DNA from: Paenibacillus xylanexedens
Lineage (GTDB): Bacteria > Bacillota > Bacilli > Paenibacillales > Paenibacillaceae
NCBI RefSeq assembly: GCF_001908275.1
Contig: NZ_CP018620.1
Span: 5,580,001-5,644,000, forward strand
Reading direction: 5' to 3'
Length of the DNA: 64,000 nucleotides
Made by a program: the position numbers and the translations under genes. How positions within the stretch are numbered: the first letter of the stretch is position 1; each line of letters opens with the position of its first letter. Under the pieces are notes generated by a model. It searched no databases. It had not been told where the DNA came from and was given only the letters and a program-made list of their open reading frames with translations. This document shows, one piece after another, positions 9,036 to 18,613 of this stretch.

Positions 9036-10451
9036 CTAGTCTACTCGATTCTGTAATGGTGCTATTTGTAGTGCTTCGACCACGTCCTCCAGCTTCATGC
9101 CTCTTGAAGCTTTGAACAAGACAACGTCTCTGGGATGTAGTTTCTCCAGTAAATAACGGGTCATTTCTTCTTTATCTATAAAAGCATGCACAGTCTCTGC
9201 CGGCATATGCTTGCTTGCTCCTTCAGCAATCTTGGCTGATAGCGGACCATATACCAGCACCATGTCCATTTTGGCCGATGTGATATACTCTCCGATTCCG
9301 TAATGCAGATCCTGCTCTTGGGGACCGAGTTCAAGCATATCACCAAGCACAGCCACTTTCATGCGGTATCCTTTCAGACCTTCTAGTACATCGATTGCGG
9401 CCTTCATGGAGGTTGGACTTGCATTGTATGCATCATTCAGCAGGGTTAGACCACTAACGCCTTGCGTAACCTCAATACGCATGCCTGTCAGTTTCAAGCG
9501 AGACAATCCCGCGGCAATCTGCTCCGTCGTCACTTTGAAATGACGGGCTACTGCCAAAGCAGCCAGACAGTTAACGACATTATGCGTTCCTAGCAGAGGT
9601 AGCGTAAATGCATGTTCTCCAGACTGTTTGGTGGTGAAAACTACGCCGTTCTGCGCATTCATAAGTCCGGTAGGATAGTCATCATTATCGGTTTGCAGAC
9701 CAAATGTATACCGCTGCAATCCCTCGGGTTGTTTCGTTGCGGGCTCTTCAAGGACTTGTGCAATTAAAGGCTCGTCTCCGTTGTAGATCAGTAATCCGCC
9801 AGGCTTCAATCCCGCGGCAATCTCGGCTTTGGCTCTGGCAATCTCCAGTCTGGACCCCAGCTGAAGCAGATGTGATTCACCAATATTGGTAATGACCGCT
9901 ACATCAGGCTGCGCAATAACCGACAAATCGTTAATTTCCCCGCGACCACTCATACCCATCTCCAAAATGATAATCTCGGTATCCGGGTCCATGCTTAGTA
10001 CAGTCAGTGGTAAACCAATGTGATTATTGAAGTTGCCTTGCGTCTTATGCACTTTGAACGTCGTCGAGAGAATGGCATCCACGATGTCCTTTGTTGTTGT
10101 CTTGCCGTTGCTGCCTGTAATGCCGACTACAGCCGCTTTATTCTCCGTTAGATAAGCAGATGCGAGTGCTTGCAGCGCGACAAGTGTGTCGTCAACAACA
10201 ATGACAGCTCCTTGTGGCGGAATACCATGATCCTTTTGCCAGATCGCGCCTGCAGCCCCCTTCTCTAAACAGGCTTGCACAAATTCGTGTCCGTCAAACC
10301 TTTCACCCACTAGCGGAATAAACAAACTGCCTTCCAGAGGTTTACGCGAATCGGTAAACACCCCTTCGACCATTACATTGCCATGAGTGGCAACATCACT
10401 TAATGTTCCTCCACACATCTCGGCCAATTGTGCCAATGTTCTTTTTATCAA
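9036..10451 (-). CDS. murF: UDP-MurNAc-tripeptide--D-alanyl-D-alanine ligase MurF
   Basis: A 471-residue cytoplasmic ligase that adds D-Ala-D-Ala to UDP-MurNAc-tripeptide. The P-loop VVGITGSNGKTTTKDIV is at about residues 107-123, followed by NFNNHIGLPLTVL, EMGMSGRGEI and the C-terminal NDAYNASPTSMKAA typical of MurF. The start is TTG, overlapping the murE stop by four bases (TTGA), with AGGGG nine bases upstream. B. subtilis keeps murF outside its dcw cluster, so its presence here marks the Paenibacillus-like arrangement. Confidence 0.95.
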   Translation of the reverse strand: MIKRTLAQLAEMCGGTLSDVATHGNVMVEGVFTDSRKPLEGSLFIPLVGERFDGHEFVQACLEKGAAGAIWQKDHGIPPQGAVIVVDDTLVALQALASAYLTENKAAVVGITGSNGKTTTKDIVDAILSTTFKVHKTQGNFNNHIGLPLTVLSMDPDTEIIILEMGMSGRGEINDLSVIAQPDVAVITNIGESHLLQLGSRLEIARAKAEIAAGLKPGGLLIYNGDEPLIAQVLEEPATKQPEGLQRYTFGLQTDNDDYPTGLMNAQNGVVFTTKQSGEHAFTLPLLGTHNVVNCLAALAVARHFKVTTEQIAAGLSRLKLTGMRIEVTQGVSGLTLLNDAYNASPTSMKAAIDVLEGLKGYRMKVAVLGDMLELGPQEQDLHYGIGEYITSAKMDMVLVYGPLSAKIAEGASKHMPAETVHAFIDKEEMTRYLLEKLHPRDVVLFKASRGMKLEDVVEALQIAPLQNRVD

Positions 10452-11935
10452 TTGGATTTGCCCCTTATCGCTTCTTTGGCTATGATTCGGTCATCAAAAT
10501 CGGTTTTGGTTGTGCCGATAATCTGATAGGTCTCGTGACCCTTGCCCGCAATCAATACTACATCGGCTGGGCTTGCCATTTCAATAGCTTCATGAATCGC
10601 CTGGCGTCGATCCACAATCATCGTATAACGTTCAGCAGGAACGGATTCTTCAATCAGGCCCTGTTCAATGTCTTTGAGAATGAGATCCGGATCTTCTGTC
10701 CGTGGATTATCGGAAGTAATCAGTACAAAATCACTATAATTCGCAGCAATTTTCCCCATGAGAGGGCGTTTGGTACGGTCCCTGTCACCACCACAGCCAA
10801 ACACGCAAATTACACGCCCTTCGGCAAATTCCTTCACCGTCCGCAACACATTCTCCAGTCCATCCGGTGTATGGGCATAATCGACAATAACAGCAAATGG
10901 CTGTCCTTCGTCCACTCCTTCAACACGTCCATCCACGCCCGGAACCGTCTCCAGACTGCGCTTGATCTCTTCCAGCGGAATACCTTCCACCAGCGCTGCA
11001 GAGATGGCTGCCATTGCATTGTACACATTGAATTTGCCTACCATGCGCAAGCGAATATCTGCGCTGCCTGCAAATGTATCCACGTGGAAAGAAGTTCCCT
11101 GAGACGTGATTGAAATTTGGGATGCGCGTACATCCGCCTTTTCACCCATGCCATATGTAATCACTTCAGCCGCAGTCACAGAGATGAAATAAGCCGCAGC
11201 CGGATCATCTGCATTGATGACAGCGAATTTACGCTGTGAGACATCTTCCGTATAACCGTTACCCAGACGTGCAAAAAACAATCCTTTGGCCCCGCGATAT
11301 TCCTCCATGGAATGGTGGTAGTCCAGATGATCTTGCGTCAGGTTAGTGAATACCGCAGTACGGAAATTTGTTCCCTTTACTCGCCCTTGTTCCAATGCGT
11401 GAGAAGAAACTTCCATAACACAGCAGTCCGTACCCTTCTGAACCATATCATGTAGACTACGCTGCAGATCAAGCGCCTCTGGTGTTGTTCCTGACATCGG
11501 GTAGGTGCGACCGTCATACCGCATTTGAATAGTACCGATCAATCCCGTCTTGCGTCCGTAATCACTCATGATTTTTTCAATCAAATAGGTGGTCGTTGTT
11601 TTTCCGTTCGTTCCCGTTACACCAATCATATTCATTTTTTGGCTTGGCGAGTCAAAAAAGAAATCTGCCAGAACAGCCATCGCAAATCGGCTGTCCTTCA
11701 CCAGCAATTGTGGTACAGGCAGATCCAGTTGCCGTTCAACCACCAATGCAACTGCACCTGCATTTACAGCTTTTTCTGCATAATCATGACCATCTACCGT
11801 ATGTCCCGGAAGACAGATAAACAGATCACCCGGTTTTACCTGCCGGGAATCTGTCTGAAGGTTTTGGCATTCTGTATTTGATTCGCCCACGAGGCGGGCG
11901 GTGGTCAGCATCGATGCAAATTGTTTTAAAAGCAC
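10448..11935 (-). CDS. murE: UDP-MurNAc-L-alanyl-D-glutamate--diaminopimelate ligase MurE
   Basis: A 495-residue cytoplasmic ligase that adds the third stem-peptide residue. The P-loop GVTGTNGKTTTTYLI, the carbamylated-lysine region, and the C-terminal TSDNPRTEDP are visible. DNPR in this position is the recognised signature for meso-diaminopimelate rather than L-lysine, so the wall is predicted to be A1-gamma type. The frame opens at 11977, but a GTG at 11935 with GAGG eight bases upstream gives the family N-terminus (LLKQFASML). A 140-base gap separates it from spoVD, so it may have its own promoter. Confidence 0.95.
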   Translation of the reverse strand: MLLKQFASMLTTARLVGESNTECQNLQTDSRQVKPGDLFICLPGHTVDGHDYAEKAVNAGAVALVVERQLDLPVPQLLVKDSRFAMAVLADFFFDSPSQKMNMIGVTGTNGKTTTTYLIEKIMSDYGRKTGLIGTIQMRYDGRTYPMSGTTPEALDLQRSLHDMVQKGTDCCVMEVSSHALEQGRVKGTNFRTAVFTNLTQDHLDYHHSMEEYRGAKGLFFARLGNGYTEDVSQRKFAVINADDPAAAYFISVTAAEVITYGMGEKADVRASQISITSQGTSFHVDTFAGSADIRLRMVGKFNVYNAMAAISAALVEGIPLEEIKRSLETVPGVDGRVEGVDEGQPFAVIVDYAHTPDGLENVLRTVKEFAEGRVICVFGCGGDRDRTKRPLMGKIAANYSDFVLITSDNPRTEDPDLILKDIEQGLIEESVPAERYTMIVDRRQAIHEAIEMASPADVVLIAGKGHETYQIIGTTKTDFDDRIIAKEAIRGKSN

Positions 11936-12075
11936 ATGAATAACCTCACTTTTCCAATTATACTTCTGTTTTAACATATGTCTGTATTTATTAATATCGT
12001 CAATACAACCCTATAATGAAACGCACTTGGATGAATTTTGTTGCGCTAGAAGCCTCAAACTAACCCTAAGTCCTG

Positions 12076-14028
12076 TTATTCATCCTTTGTGTGATCATGT
12101 GCATCGTTCAGTACATTCCCCATATAAATGCGGATGGTTGATCCCTGATCTACCCTCGCCCCAGGCTTAGGTGCCTGATTAATCACGTATTTACCACTCC
12201 CAGACTTCGCCAGCATAAAATTCATATTCAGGTCTTCGTACAGATCTTCGACAGTAGCTCCTGTCAGGTCTGGGACTGTCACGATTTTGGTTTCACCATA
12301 CTTGTATTCTTTGGCGACCTGATCCTTCCGAACAGGGACATTCATATAATGCAAAGCATCTTCAAGGATGTTCTGCACAATCGGGGCGGCAACCACACCT
12401 CCGAATTGAATTCCTTTGGGATTATCAACTGCGGTATAGACCACAATCTGCGGATCATCTGCCGGTGCAAATCCGATAAAGGATACGATATGCTCGGTTG
12501 AGGAATAACGTCCGTTGATAACCTTCTGGGCTGTACCTGTTTTGCCACCGACCCGGTATCCATCAATGAATGCCGGACGCCCGGTACCTTTTGCGACAAC
12601 ACTTTCGAGTGCTTCACGTACTTGTTTGGATGTATTCTCCGAGATCACCTGACGAACCAGTTCCGGTTTGGCTTCTTCCATGACTTCTCCGGTGACCGGA
12701 TGGACCCACGCCTTCGTAACATAAGGCTTGTAAAGTTTCCCCCCATTGATGGCCGCTGACACAGCAGCTACTTGCTGAATGGGCGTTACCGATACACCTT
12801 GACCAAAAGCCGTCGTTGCAAGCTCGACAGGTCCCACTCTGGACAGTTTGAACAGAATTCCACTGGCTTCTCCACTGAGGTCGATCCCTGTTTTGGTACC
12901 GAAACCAAAGTCTTTAATATAGGAGAAGAGCGACTCTTTGCCCAGCCTCTGCCCCAAAGCCACAAAGCCCGGGTTACATGAGTTCTCCACAACTTGTAAG
13001 AAGGTCTGACTTCCGTGGCCACCCTTTTTCCAGCAACGCAGACGGGCTCCACCCACCTCAACATATCCGGGATCAAAAAATTGATCCTGTTGCAGATTGA
13101 CCTTTTTCTCTTCAAGCGCTGCTGCCAAAGTAATGATCTTAAATGTGGAGCCCGGCTCGTAGGTCATCCAGATCGGTAAATTGCGATTGTATATCTCCGC
13201 TGGATATTGCTGATAATCGGCAGGTTCGTATCCCGGCCTGCTGGACATCCCCAAGATTTCACCCGTTTTGGGATTCATCGCTATGGCCAATGCTGAGTTC
13301 GCCTGGAACTTCACCATGGCCTGATCCAGTTCTCTCTCCATGATGGACTGAATGGATTTATCAATGGTCAGCTTGAGGTTAAGGCCGTCCTTCGGTTCCA
13401 CATACTTCTCGGATGAGCCCGGCATTAGCCTTCCGGCCGCATCGGACAAGTAGGACACACTGCCATTCAAACCATTCAGCTTATCATCATATTTCTTCTC
13501 GACACCCGTTAAGCCCTGATTATCAATGCCCGTAAAACCAAGAATATGGGCAGCCAAATCATCATAAGGATAAAAACGTTTATTGTCTTCAGCAACAACG
13601 ATACCCGGAAGCTTCAAATCACGGATGCGCTGAGCTTTCTCCATCGTAATTTTGCGGCCGCCGGGTTGTAGTCGTACAATGAGTTCTCGTTTCTTGATGG
13701 TTGCGAGCACTTTTTCTTCCGTCATCCCAAGCAATGGGGCCAGCGCTTTAGCCGTCGTTTCAGCTTCTTTAACCTGAGCCGGAATGGCCATAATGGTTGG
13801 TGTTGTCACATTATAGGCCAGAGAGGTTCCATTTCGATCCAGGATCTCCCCTCGCTTGGCTGAGTAAGGAATATTACGCCGCCAGGATTCTTCTGCTTTT
13901 GCTGACAATTCAGGGCCTTCTCCGAGCTGTACATAAGCAAGCCTGATCATCAGGGCCGAAAATAACAAAACTAAAATCATTAAACTCCATAGCAACCTGC
14001 GTCGCAGATTTACGCTTGATCCCTTCAC
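12076..14028 (-). CDS. spoVD: Stage V sporulation protein D, class B penicillin-binding protein
   Basis: A 650-residue transpeptidase anchored by one N-terminal membrane segment (about 11-32). A dimerisation domain follows, then the transpeptidase domain with the three active-site motifs: STFK at about 294-297, SCN at about 350-352 and KTG at about 496-498. One C-terminal PASTA domain (about 580-640, KIVTVPDLTGATVEDL) and a short charged tail complete it. SpoVD is needed for spore cortex peptidoglycan and partners the SEDS protein SpoVE encoded downstream. Having a single PASTA domain, and its place directly before murE, match spoVD rather than pbpB. The 94-base gap to the preceding gene leaves room for a sporulation promoter, which I could not identify. 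Confidence 0.9.
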   Translation of the reverse strand: MKGSSVNLRRRLLWSLMILVLLFSALMIRLAYVQLGEGPELSAKAEESWRRNIPYSAKRGEILDRNGTSLAYNVTTPTIMAIPAQVKEAETTAKALAPLLGMTEEKVLATIKKRELIVRLQPGGRKITMEKAQRIRDLKLPGIVVAEDNKRFYPYDDLAAHILGFTGIDNQGLTGVEKKYDDKLNGLNGSVSYLSDAAGRLMPGSSEKYVEPKDGLNLKLTIDKSIQSIMERELDQAMVKFQANSALAIAMNPKTGEILGMSSRPGYEPADYQQYPAEIYNRNLPIWMTYEPGSTFKIITLAAALEEKKVNLQQDQFFDPGYVEVGGARLRCWKKGGHGSQTFLQVVENSCNPGFVALGQRLGKESLFSYIKDFGFGTKTGIDLSGEASGILFKLSRVGPVELATTAFGQGVSVTPIQQVAAVSAAINGGKLYKPYVTKAWVHPVTGEVMEEAKPELVRQVISENTSKQVREALESVVAKGTGRPAFIDGYRVGGKTGTAQKVINGRYSSTEHIVSFIGFAPADDPQIVVYTAVDNPKGIQFGGVVAAPIVQNILEDALHYMNVPVRKDQVAKEYKYGETKIVTVPDLTGATVEDLYEDLNMNFMLAKSGSGKYVINQAPKPGARVDQGSTIRIYMGNVLNDAHDHTKDE

Positions 14029-14122
14029 GAAAAGATCCCCCCACTCGTCCCAAAATCATGACATTCGTTCCATTCATGAATATTCAGGACAACCGGGGGT
14101 TAGAACAAGCTGTCAGAGCTCT

Positions 14123-16465
14123 CTAAGGAAGCGAAGCTCCGTTTGTGGCTGGATCGTCAGAGGATTCGGATTCATTGGCAGGAGCCTTGTTGTTATCTGT
14201 TTCATCTGTTTCGTCTGTTCCGTCGGTTTTACCTTCTCCGCCCGAAGCCTCTTGTTCCTTCACTTCAGCTTCTGACGACGGATCAGAAGAGATTGGCGCT
14301 TCATCGGCTATACCTGTCACTGCAGCTTTGGCAGTTTGCAAGTTCAACTGTACAGTTCTCTGCTCACCTGCGACCTGCTCGGTTTGCTTCACGACATAAC
14401 CCTCGCCCTTGACCGTAACCCCCACTTTCATGAGAGAAAGTACTTCTAGGGCATCACGGAGAGATTCACCTGTTAGATCGGGAATCTTCATCTTGCTGCT
14501 TTCTTCCGTTAGCAGATAGATTCGTTGGCCTGGATTCATAGAGGCGCCAGCAACCGGATACTGCCGAATTACATTATCACCTTGACCAAGAGTCACATAA
14601 GCAATACCTGCGCTTAGAAGCTGGCTTCTGGCTTGTTTGGCTGTCTTGCCACTCAAGTCAGGCGCCTTGGCTTGCACGACAGAGACTTCTTTTGACTTTT
14701 TGTCAGGAGTTTTGGCTGTATCTTTGGGTATTCCCATGTATTGAAGAGTCTGGCTGACAATCTTTTTGAACACCGGCGCAGCTGCGGTTCCTCCCCCAAT
14801 GTTGGTTCCATCCGGTTGGTCAATGACAACAAGTATAGCAATCTTCGGATTATTCACGGGCGCGAATCCAATAAACGATACAACGTCTTTTGACTTGCTG
14901 TATGCTCCGTTAACAACCTTTCTTGCCGTACCTGTTTTACCAGCTACACGGTAACCTTCAATATAGGCGTTACGACCGGTACCAATCGTTTGGTCTGCAA
15001 CCACTTGTTCCAGATAACCACTCACCAGTTTGGAAGATTCCTTGGAAATCACCTGACGAACAACTTTGGGTTTGATCACTTCCGTGGTCCCGTCATTCGG
15101 GTTCTTGATCTCCTTCACCAGATGTGGCTCCAGCAATTTGCCGCCGTTGGCAATCGCAGAGATGGCTGCGACCTGTTGAATTGGTGTTACCTGTACAAGA
15201 CCGTGACCGTAGGCAGCAGTAGCAATCTCGGATTTGTAAACCAGTGGCTTGATCGGGGACGCTGCCTCATTTGGCAGATCAATACCCGTCTTTTTGCCGA
15301 AGCCGAATTCGTCTATGTAATGACGCAGACGTTCGCCGCCAAGCATGTTGTAACCCAAGTTAACAAAAGCAATGTTACTTGACCGTTTGACACCTTCGAG
15401 ATACGAGATCCAACCATAGGAATGACCATTGTCACTAATCGGGAAACCACCGATATACATGCGTTTGGATTCAAAACTTGCATTGGGATCAAAGAGTTTT
15501 TCTTCAACAGCCCCTGCCAGTGTAACGATTTTGAATGTACTACCTGGCTCATAGATGGATTGAGTAGCATGGTTGATAAAATTCTTTTGATCAGGTGTAC
15601 TCCCATACGTATTCGGGTTAAAGGTTGGCCAGTTCGCCATCCCTAGAATCTCCATCGTGTTTGGGTCCGCGGCAATGACCGTCATGCTCAGTGGATTATA
15701 CTTGGCGACCGCTTCTTTCATTGCATCCTCAATGTAGAACTGGATCGTATCATCGATGGTCAGCGTAAGGTTCTTACCGTTCTGAGGTGGCAGATAGTTA
15801 TCCTGTGAATCCGGAAGTTTAATGCCTTTGGCATCCTTCTGATAATTCAGATATCCATCTGTGCCTGTCAGTGCTTCATCATATGAGACTTCAAGTCCAT
15901 TGACAGCTTTCCCATCACGGCTCATATACCCCAAGAGGTGAGAAGCAAGTGTTTCTTCAGGGTAAAAACGCTTCGACTCCTGTGCCATCACAATTGCATT
16001 ACGAGCCTTGTACTCTTCTTGTAATTCCTCACGCAGTTCGTTGACTTTTTCCGCAAGCTCTGGACTTATCTTATATCCTTCACTGCGTACTTCACGTTGT
16101 TGAAAAAAATCACCATCTTTATTCTTCGCTGTGACTAGAGTACGCATCTCACTCTCATTTTTCCCTAGAAGGGCAGAGAGCTTCTCCGTAACAACATCCT
16201 GAATTCCGAGTTCATTAATTAATAACGGATTAACAGAAACCGTATACGCAGGGGCATCGGTAGCCAAAATATTACCATTTCGATCCGTAATCGTTCCACG
16301 TGCAGCCTTAATCGTCTGTTCCCGCTCTACCAAACCGGCTGCCCGTTCCTGCCATACACCGCCATTCACAACTTGAATGAAAAAGATTCGGGTTACGAGT
16401 ACAAGAAAAAAGAGGGTAATACATCCCCCTATAAGCAACGTGCGCATCTTTATTCTTTTTATCAT
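14123..16465 (-). CDS. pbpB: PASTA-domain class B penicillin-binding protein (PBP2B/FtsI type)
   Basis: A 780-residue septal transpeptidase. One membrane segment (about 8-30) is followed by a dimerisation domain and a transpeptidase domain with STFK at about 309-312, SSN at about 362-364 and KTG at about 510-512. Two PASTA domains follow (starting near AKAPDLSGKTAKQARS and SKMKIPDLTGESLRDA), then a low-complexity tail of about 55 residues rich in Glu, Asp, Ser and Thr that has no enzymatic motif. Position right after ftsL matches B. subtilis pbpB, which cross-links septal peptidoglycan. GAGGTG before the ATG at 16465 supports the start. Confidence 0.9.
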   Translation of the reverse strand: MIKRIKMRTLLIGGCITLFFLVLVTRIFFIQVVNGGVWQERAAGLVEREQTIKAARGTITDRNGNILATDAPAYTVSVNPLLINELGIQDVVTEKLSALLGKNESEMRTLVTAKNKDGDFFQQREVRSEGYKISPELAEKVNELREELQEEYKARNAIVMAQESKRFYPEETLASHLLGYMSRDGKAVNGLEVSYDEALTGTDGYLNYQKDAKGIKLPDSQDNYLPPQNGKNLTLTIDDTIQFYIEDAMKEAVAKYNPLSMTVIAADPNTMEILGMANWPTFNPNTYGSTPDQKNFINHATQSIYEPGSTFKIVTLAGAVEEKLFDPNASFESKRMYIGGFPISDNGHSYGWISYLEGVKRSSNIAFVNLGYNMLGGERLRHYIDEFGFGKKTGIDLPNEAASPIKPLVYKSEIATAAYGHGLVQVTPIQQVAAISAIANGGKLLEPHLVKEIKNPNDGTTEVIKPKVVRQVISKESSKLVSGYLEQVVADQTIGTGRNAYIEGYRVAGKTGTARKVVNGAYSKSKDVVSFIGFAPVNNPKIAILVVIDQPDGTNIGGGTAAAPVFKKIVSQTLQYMGIPKDTAKTPDKKSKEVSVVQAKAPDLSGKTAKQARSQLLSAGIAYVTLGQGDNVIRQYPVAGASMNPGQRIYLLTEESSKMKIPDLTGESLRDALEVLSLMKVGVTVKGEGYVVKQTEQVAGEQRTVQLNLQTAKAAVTGIADEAPISSDPSSEAEVKEQEASGGEGKTDGTDETDETDNNKAPANESESSDDPATNGASLP

Positions 16466-16477
16466 CGGAACACCTCT

Positions 16478-16906
16478 TTACTTACTGCTTGCTGTATTTG
16501 AGGACGATTCAGTGCCAGTTGATTTCGTACTTGTTGAGCGAGGTACATAAATGACATCTTTACCGGAAGCTTCAACGTAACCAAGTTGTTTTGCATTTTC
16601 GATGACCTGGTTGTTCAATGTTTCTTTTTCCACCTGCAGGTCTGCAATCGTCTTTTCATACCCCTTGATATCCGAAATAGTGGACTGCGCCTGCTTGTTC
16701 AGATCATAGATATGAGCATAACGAGACATCAAGGCTCCTCCAACAAGGATAACTGCAACCAGGGTAATCAGATACAAAATCTTCTCGCGTGCCGGAAGAC
16801 CCGTACGTCGGGTCACCACTTTGGTGGTTTCTTTGTATCGTTGCTGGGTCACACGTTCCTGGGACGCTTTTTCTTTTACAGCGAGATTACCACGTGTATA
16901 TGCCAT
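16478..16906 (-). CDS. ftsL: Cell division protein FtsL
   Basis: A 142-residue small bitopic protein with a basic cytoplasmic N-terminus, one hydrophobic segment at about 44-61 (ILYLITLVAVILVGGALM) and an extracytoplasmic heptad-like coiled coil (SDIKGYEKTIADLQVEKETL). The C-terminal tail is rich in Ser and Thr. FtsL forms a trimer with DivIC and DivIB and helps activate septal synthesis. FtsL sequences diverge strongly, so identification rests on topology, size and its position between rsmH and pbpB. It ends 12 bases before pbpB. Confidence 0.9.
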   Translation of the reverse strand: MAYTRGNLAVKEKASQERVTQQRYKETTKVVTRRTGLPAREKILYLITLVAVILVGGALMSRYAHIYDLNKQAQSTISDIKGYEKTIADLQVEKETLNNQVIENAKQLGYVEASGKDVIYVPRSTSTKSTGTESSSNTASSK

Positions 16907-16933
16907 ACTCCGATTCTCTCCTCCACTCTTGAT

Positions 16934-17884
16934 CTACAATTTCTCGGCTACGCGCAGCTTGGCTGAACGAGCACGTGAATTTTCGGTCAATTCCGTTTCC
17001 GTTGGAATCAACGGTTTTCTGTTAACTAAACGCAGGGTCCCCTTGCCGCCGCATACACACAACGGAAAATCGGGTGGACATGTACATTTTTCCAGATAAC
17101 TGCTGAAAATCTGTTTACATATCCGATCCTCAAGGGAGTGGAAGGTAATAACAGATACACGTCCTCCTGGTGCCAGACAACGAACAGCCTGATGCAAGCC
17201 TTCTTCAAAGGCACCCAACTCATCGTTGACGGCAATGCGTAATGCCTGGAAGCTGCGTTTGGCAGGATGTCCACCAGTACGTCGAGCTGCCGCCGGGATG
17301 CCTTCCTTGATCAGTTCCACGAGTTCACCTGTCGTCTCAATGGTAGACTGCGCTCGTTTTCCGACGATAACACGGGCAATTCTTCTCGAAAACTTCTCTT
17401 CACCATAGCGATACAAAATTCGAGCAATCTCTTCTTCTGGCCACTCATTCACAATCTCTTTGGCCGTCAGCATTGCATCCTGGTCCATTCGCATATCGAG
17501 CGGAGCGTCATGATTGTAACTGAATCCACGTTCTCCTTCATCAAATTGCGGAGATGACACACCCAAGTCGTACAAAATACCGTCGACCTGTGGTACACCA
17601 TCCTTCATTGGCACATCCAGATCCTTGAGTACCTGTTCCAGATCCCGAAAATTGGTTTTCACCAATGTTACACGTTCTCCATAAGCTGCGAGCTTCTCGC
17701 GAGCATTATCCAAAGCCCAATCATCCTGATCAAGTGCGATCAGACGTCCCCCTGGACCGAGCTTGGAAGCAATCACGGAGCTATGTCCGCCACCGCCTAA
17801 AGTGCAGTCCACGTATATACCGTCCTGCTTGATGTTTAATCCCTCTGTTGCCTCTTCTTTGAGTACGGTTATGTGGTGAAACAA
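16934..17884 (-). CDS. rsmH: 16S rRNA (cytosine1402-N4)-methyltransferase RsmH
   Basis: A 316-residue SAM-dependent methyltransferase (formerly MraW) that modifies C1402 in the ribosomal P site. The N-terminal [14 protein letters not shown], the SAM-binding [29 protein letters not shown] and the C-terminal [13 protein letters not shown] are all diagnostic. Start is TTG at 17884 with GGAGGGG six bases upstream. It follows mraZ by 18 bases in the same direction, the nearly universal order at the head of dcw clusters. Confidence 0.97.
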   Translation of the reverse strand: MFHHITVLKEEATEGLNIKQDGIYVDCTLGGGGHSSVIASKLGPGGRLIALDQDDWALDNAREKLAAYGERVTLVKTNFRDLEQVLKDLDVPMKDGVPQVDGILYDLGVSSPQFDEGERGFSYNHDAPLDMRMDQDAMLTAKEIVNEWPEEEIARILYRYGEEKFSRRIARVIVGKRAQSTIETTGELVELIKEGIPAAARRTGGHPAKRSFQALRIAVNDELGAFEEGLHQAVRCLAPGGRVSVITFHSLEDRICKQIFSSYLEKCTCPPDFPLCVCGGKGTLRLVNRKPLIPTETELTENSRARSAKLRVAEKL

Positions 17885-17902
17885 CCTGCACCCCTCCTGA
17901 CT

Positions 17903-18340
17903 TTATAAATCAAAATTAAAATCGACCAGCTTTTCGGCAATGTCGTTGAATGCTTCTTCGGATTGATTGAAATAACTCTCCCATATGCCTTTGCTCCAAA
18001 TCTCCACCCGGTTCGACACGCCAAGAACAACACAATCCTTGTCCAGCTTGGCATACTCTCTTAAATTGCCCGGCAGATTTACCCTGCCCTGTTTGTCCAG
18101 TTCACATTCGGTTGCACCCGAGAAAAAAAACCGGGTAAACGCACGTGCATCAGATTTCATCAATGGCAGTGCTTTGAGCTTCTGTTCCATGACCCCCCAC
18201 TCCTCCATGGGGTACACGAAAAGACACTGGTCCAAACCCCGTGTGACAACGAAAGACGGTCCCAGAGATTCGCGGAATTTAGCCGGAATGATAACCCGGC
18301 CCTTATCATCAATGCTATGTTGGAACTCCCCCATAAACAT
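17903..18340 (-). CDS. mraZ: Transcriptional regulator MraZ
   Basis: A 145-residue protein made of two AbrB-like SpoVT halves. Each half has the DxxxR loop: [16 protein letters not shown] near residue 11 and [16 protein letters not shown] near residue 88. In E. coli and mycoplasmas MraZ forms rings and binds short TGGGN direct repeats upstream of its own gene, regulating the dcw operon. Such repeats are visible immediately upstream here. The frame opens at a GTG at 18352, but the AGGAG motif only leaves a workable spacing to the ATG at 18340, which gives the family start MFMGEFQHS. Confidence 0.95.
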   Translation of the reverse strand: MFMGEFQHSIDDKGRVIIPAKFRESLGPSFVVTRGLDQCLFVYPMEEWGVMEQKLKALPLMKSDARAFTRFFFSGATECELDKQGRVNLPGNLREYAKLDKDCVVLGVSNRVEIWSKGIWESYFNQSEEAFNDIAEKLVDFNFDL

Positions 18341-18366
18341 TGGCCCACTCACTCCTCACCCGTTTC

Positions 18367-18391
18367 TCCCACTTTGCCCCACTTTCCACCA
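18367..18391 (-). promoter_or_regulatory. Putative MraZ operator: three 10-bp-spaced TGGNN boxes
   Basis: On the minus strand the boxes are TGGTG (18387-18391), TGGGG (18377-18381) and TGGGA (18367-18371), each followed by five bases, mostly of the form NAAAN. A degenerate fourth unit (GGGTG) lies at 18357-18361. The exact 10-base period and TGGGN core match the published MraZ-box design. The array sits between the likely -10 box and the mraZ start. Confidence 0.75.
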
Positions 18392-18398
18392 CCTAAGC

Positions 18399-18426
18399 AT
18401 AATAGATTCGCACAAAAAAATCAAAA
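18399..18426 (-). promoter_or_regulatory. Probable mraZ (dcw operon) promoter
   Basis: Minus-strand -10 TATTAT at 18399-18404, with TTTTGA at 18421-18426 as a weak -35 after 16 bases. A TTGATT overlapping it would need a 14-base spacer. The -10 lies just upstream of the MraZ boxes. Confidence 0.5.
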
Positions 18427-18464
18427 CCCTTCTTGCATGACTTGATTTTTTAATTTTTCAGCAT

Positions 18465-18504
18465 AAAAAAACGTCCTTGATCCTGTCACTCAGGATCAAA
18501 GACG
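18465..18504 (-). terminator. Terminator downstream of ahcY
   Basis: A long stem (about 14 bp, 18472-18485 with 18491-18504, one wobble pair, five-base loop) is followed on the minus strand by seven T residues (18465-18471). It insulates the dcw promoter from ahcY transcription. Confidence 0.9.
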
Positions 18505-18613
18505 CTTCCCTTAAACGGGCAATCGTATGTCTACCCGCACATGAGCCATATCATCAATAAACCATTCTATACCTATTGAATCATTTCATCAGCTTGTAAT
18601 TATTGGATAGTGC

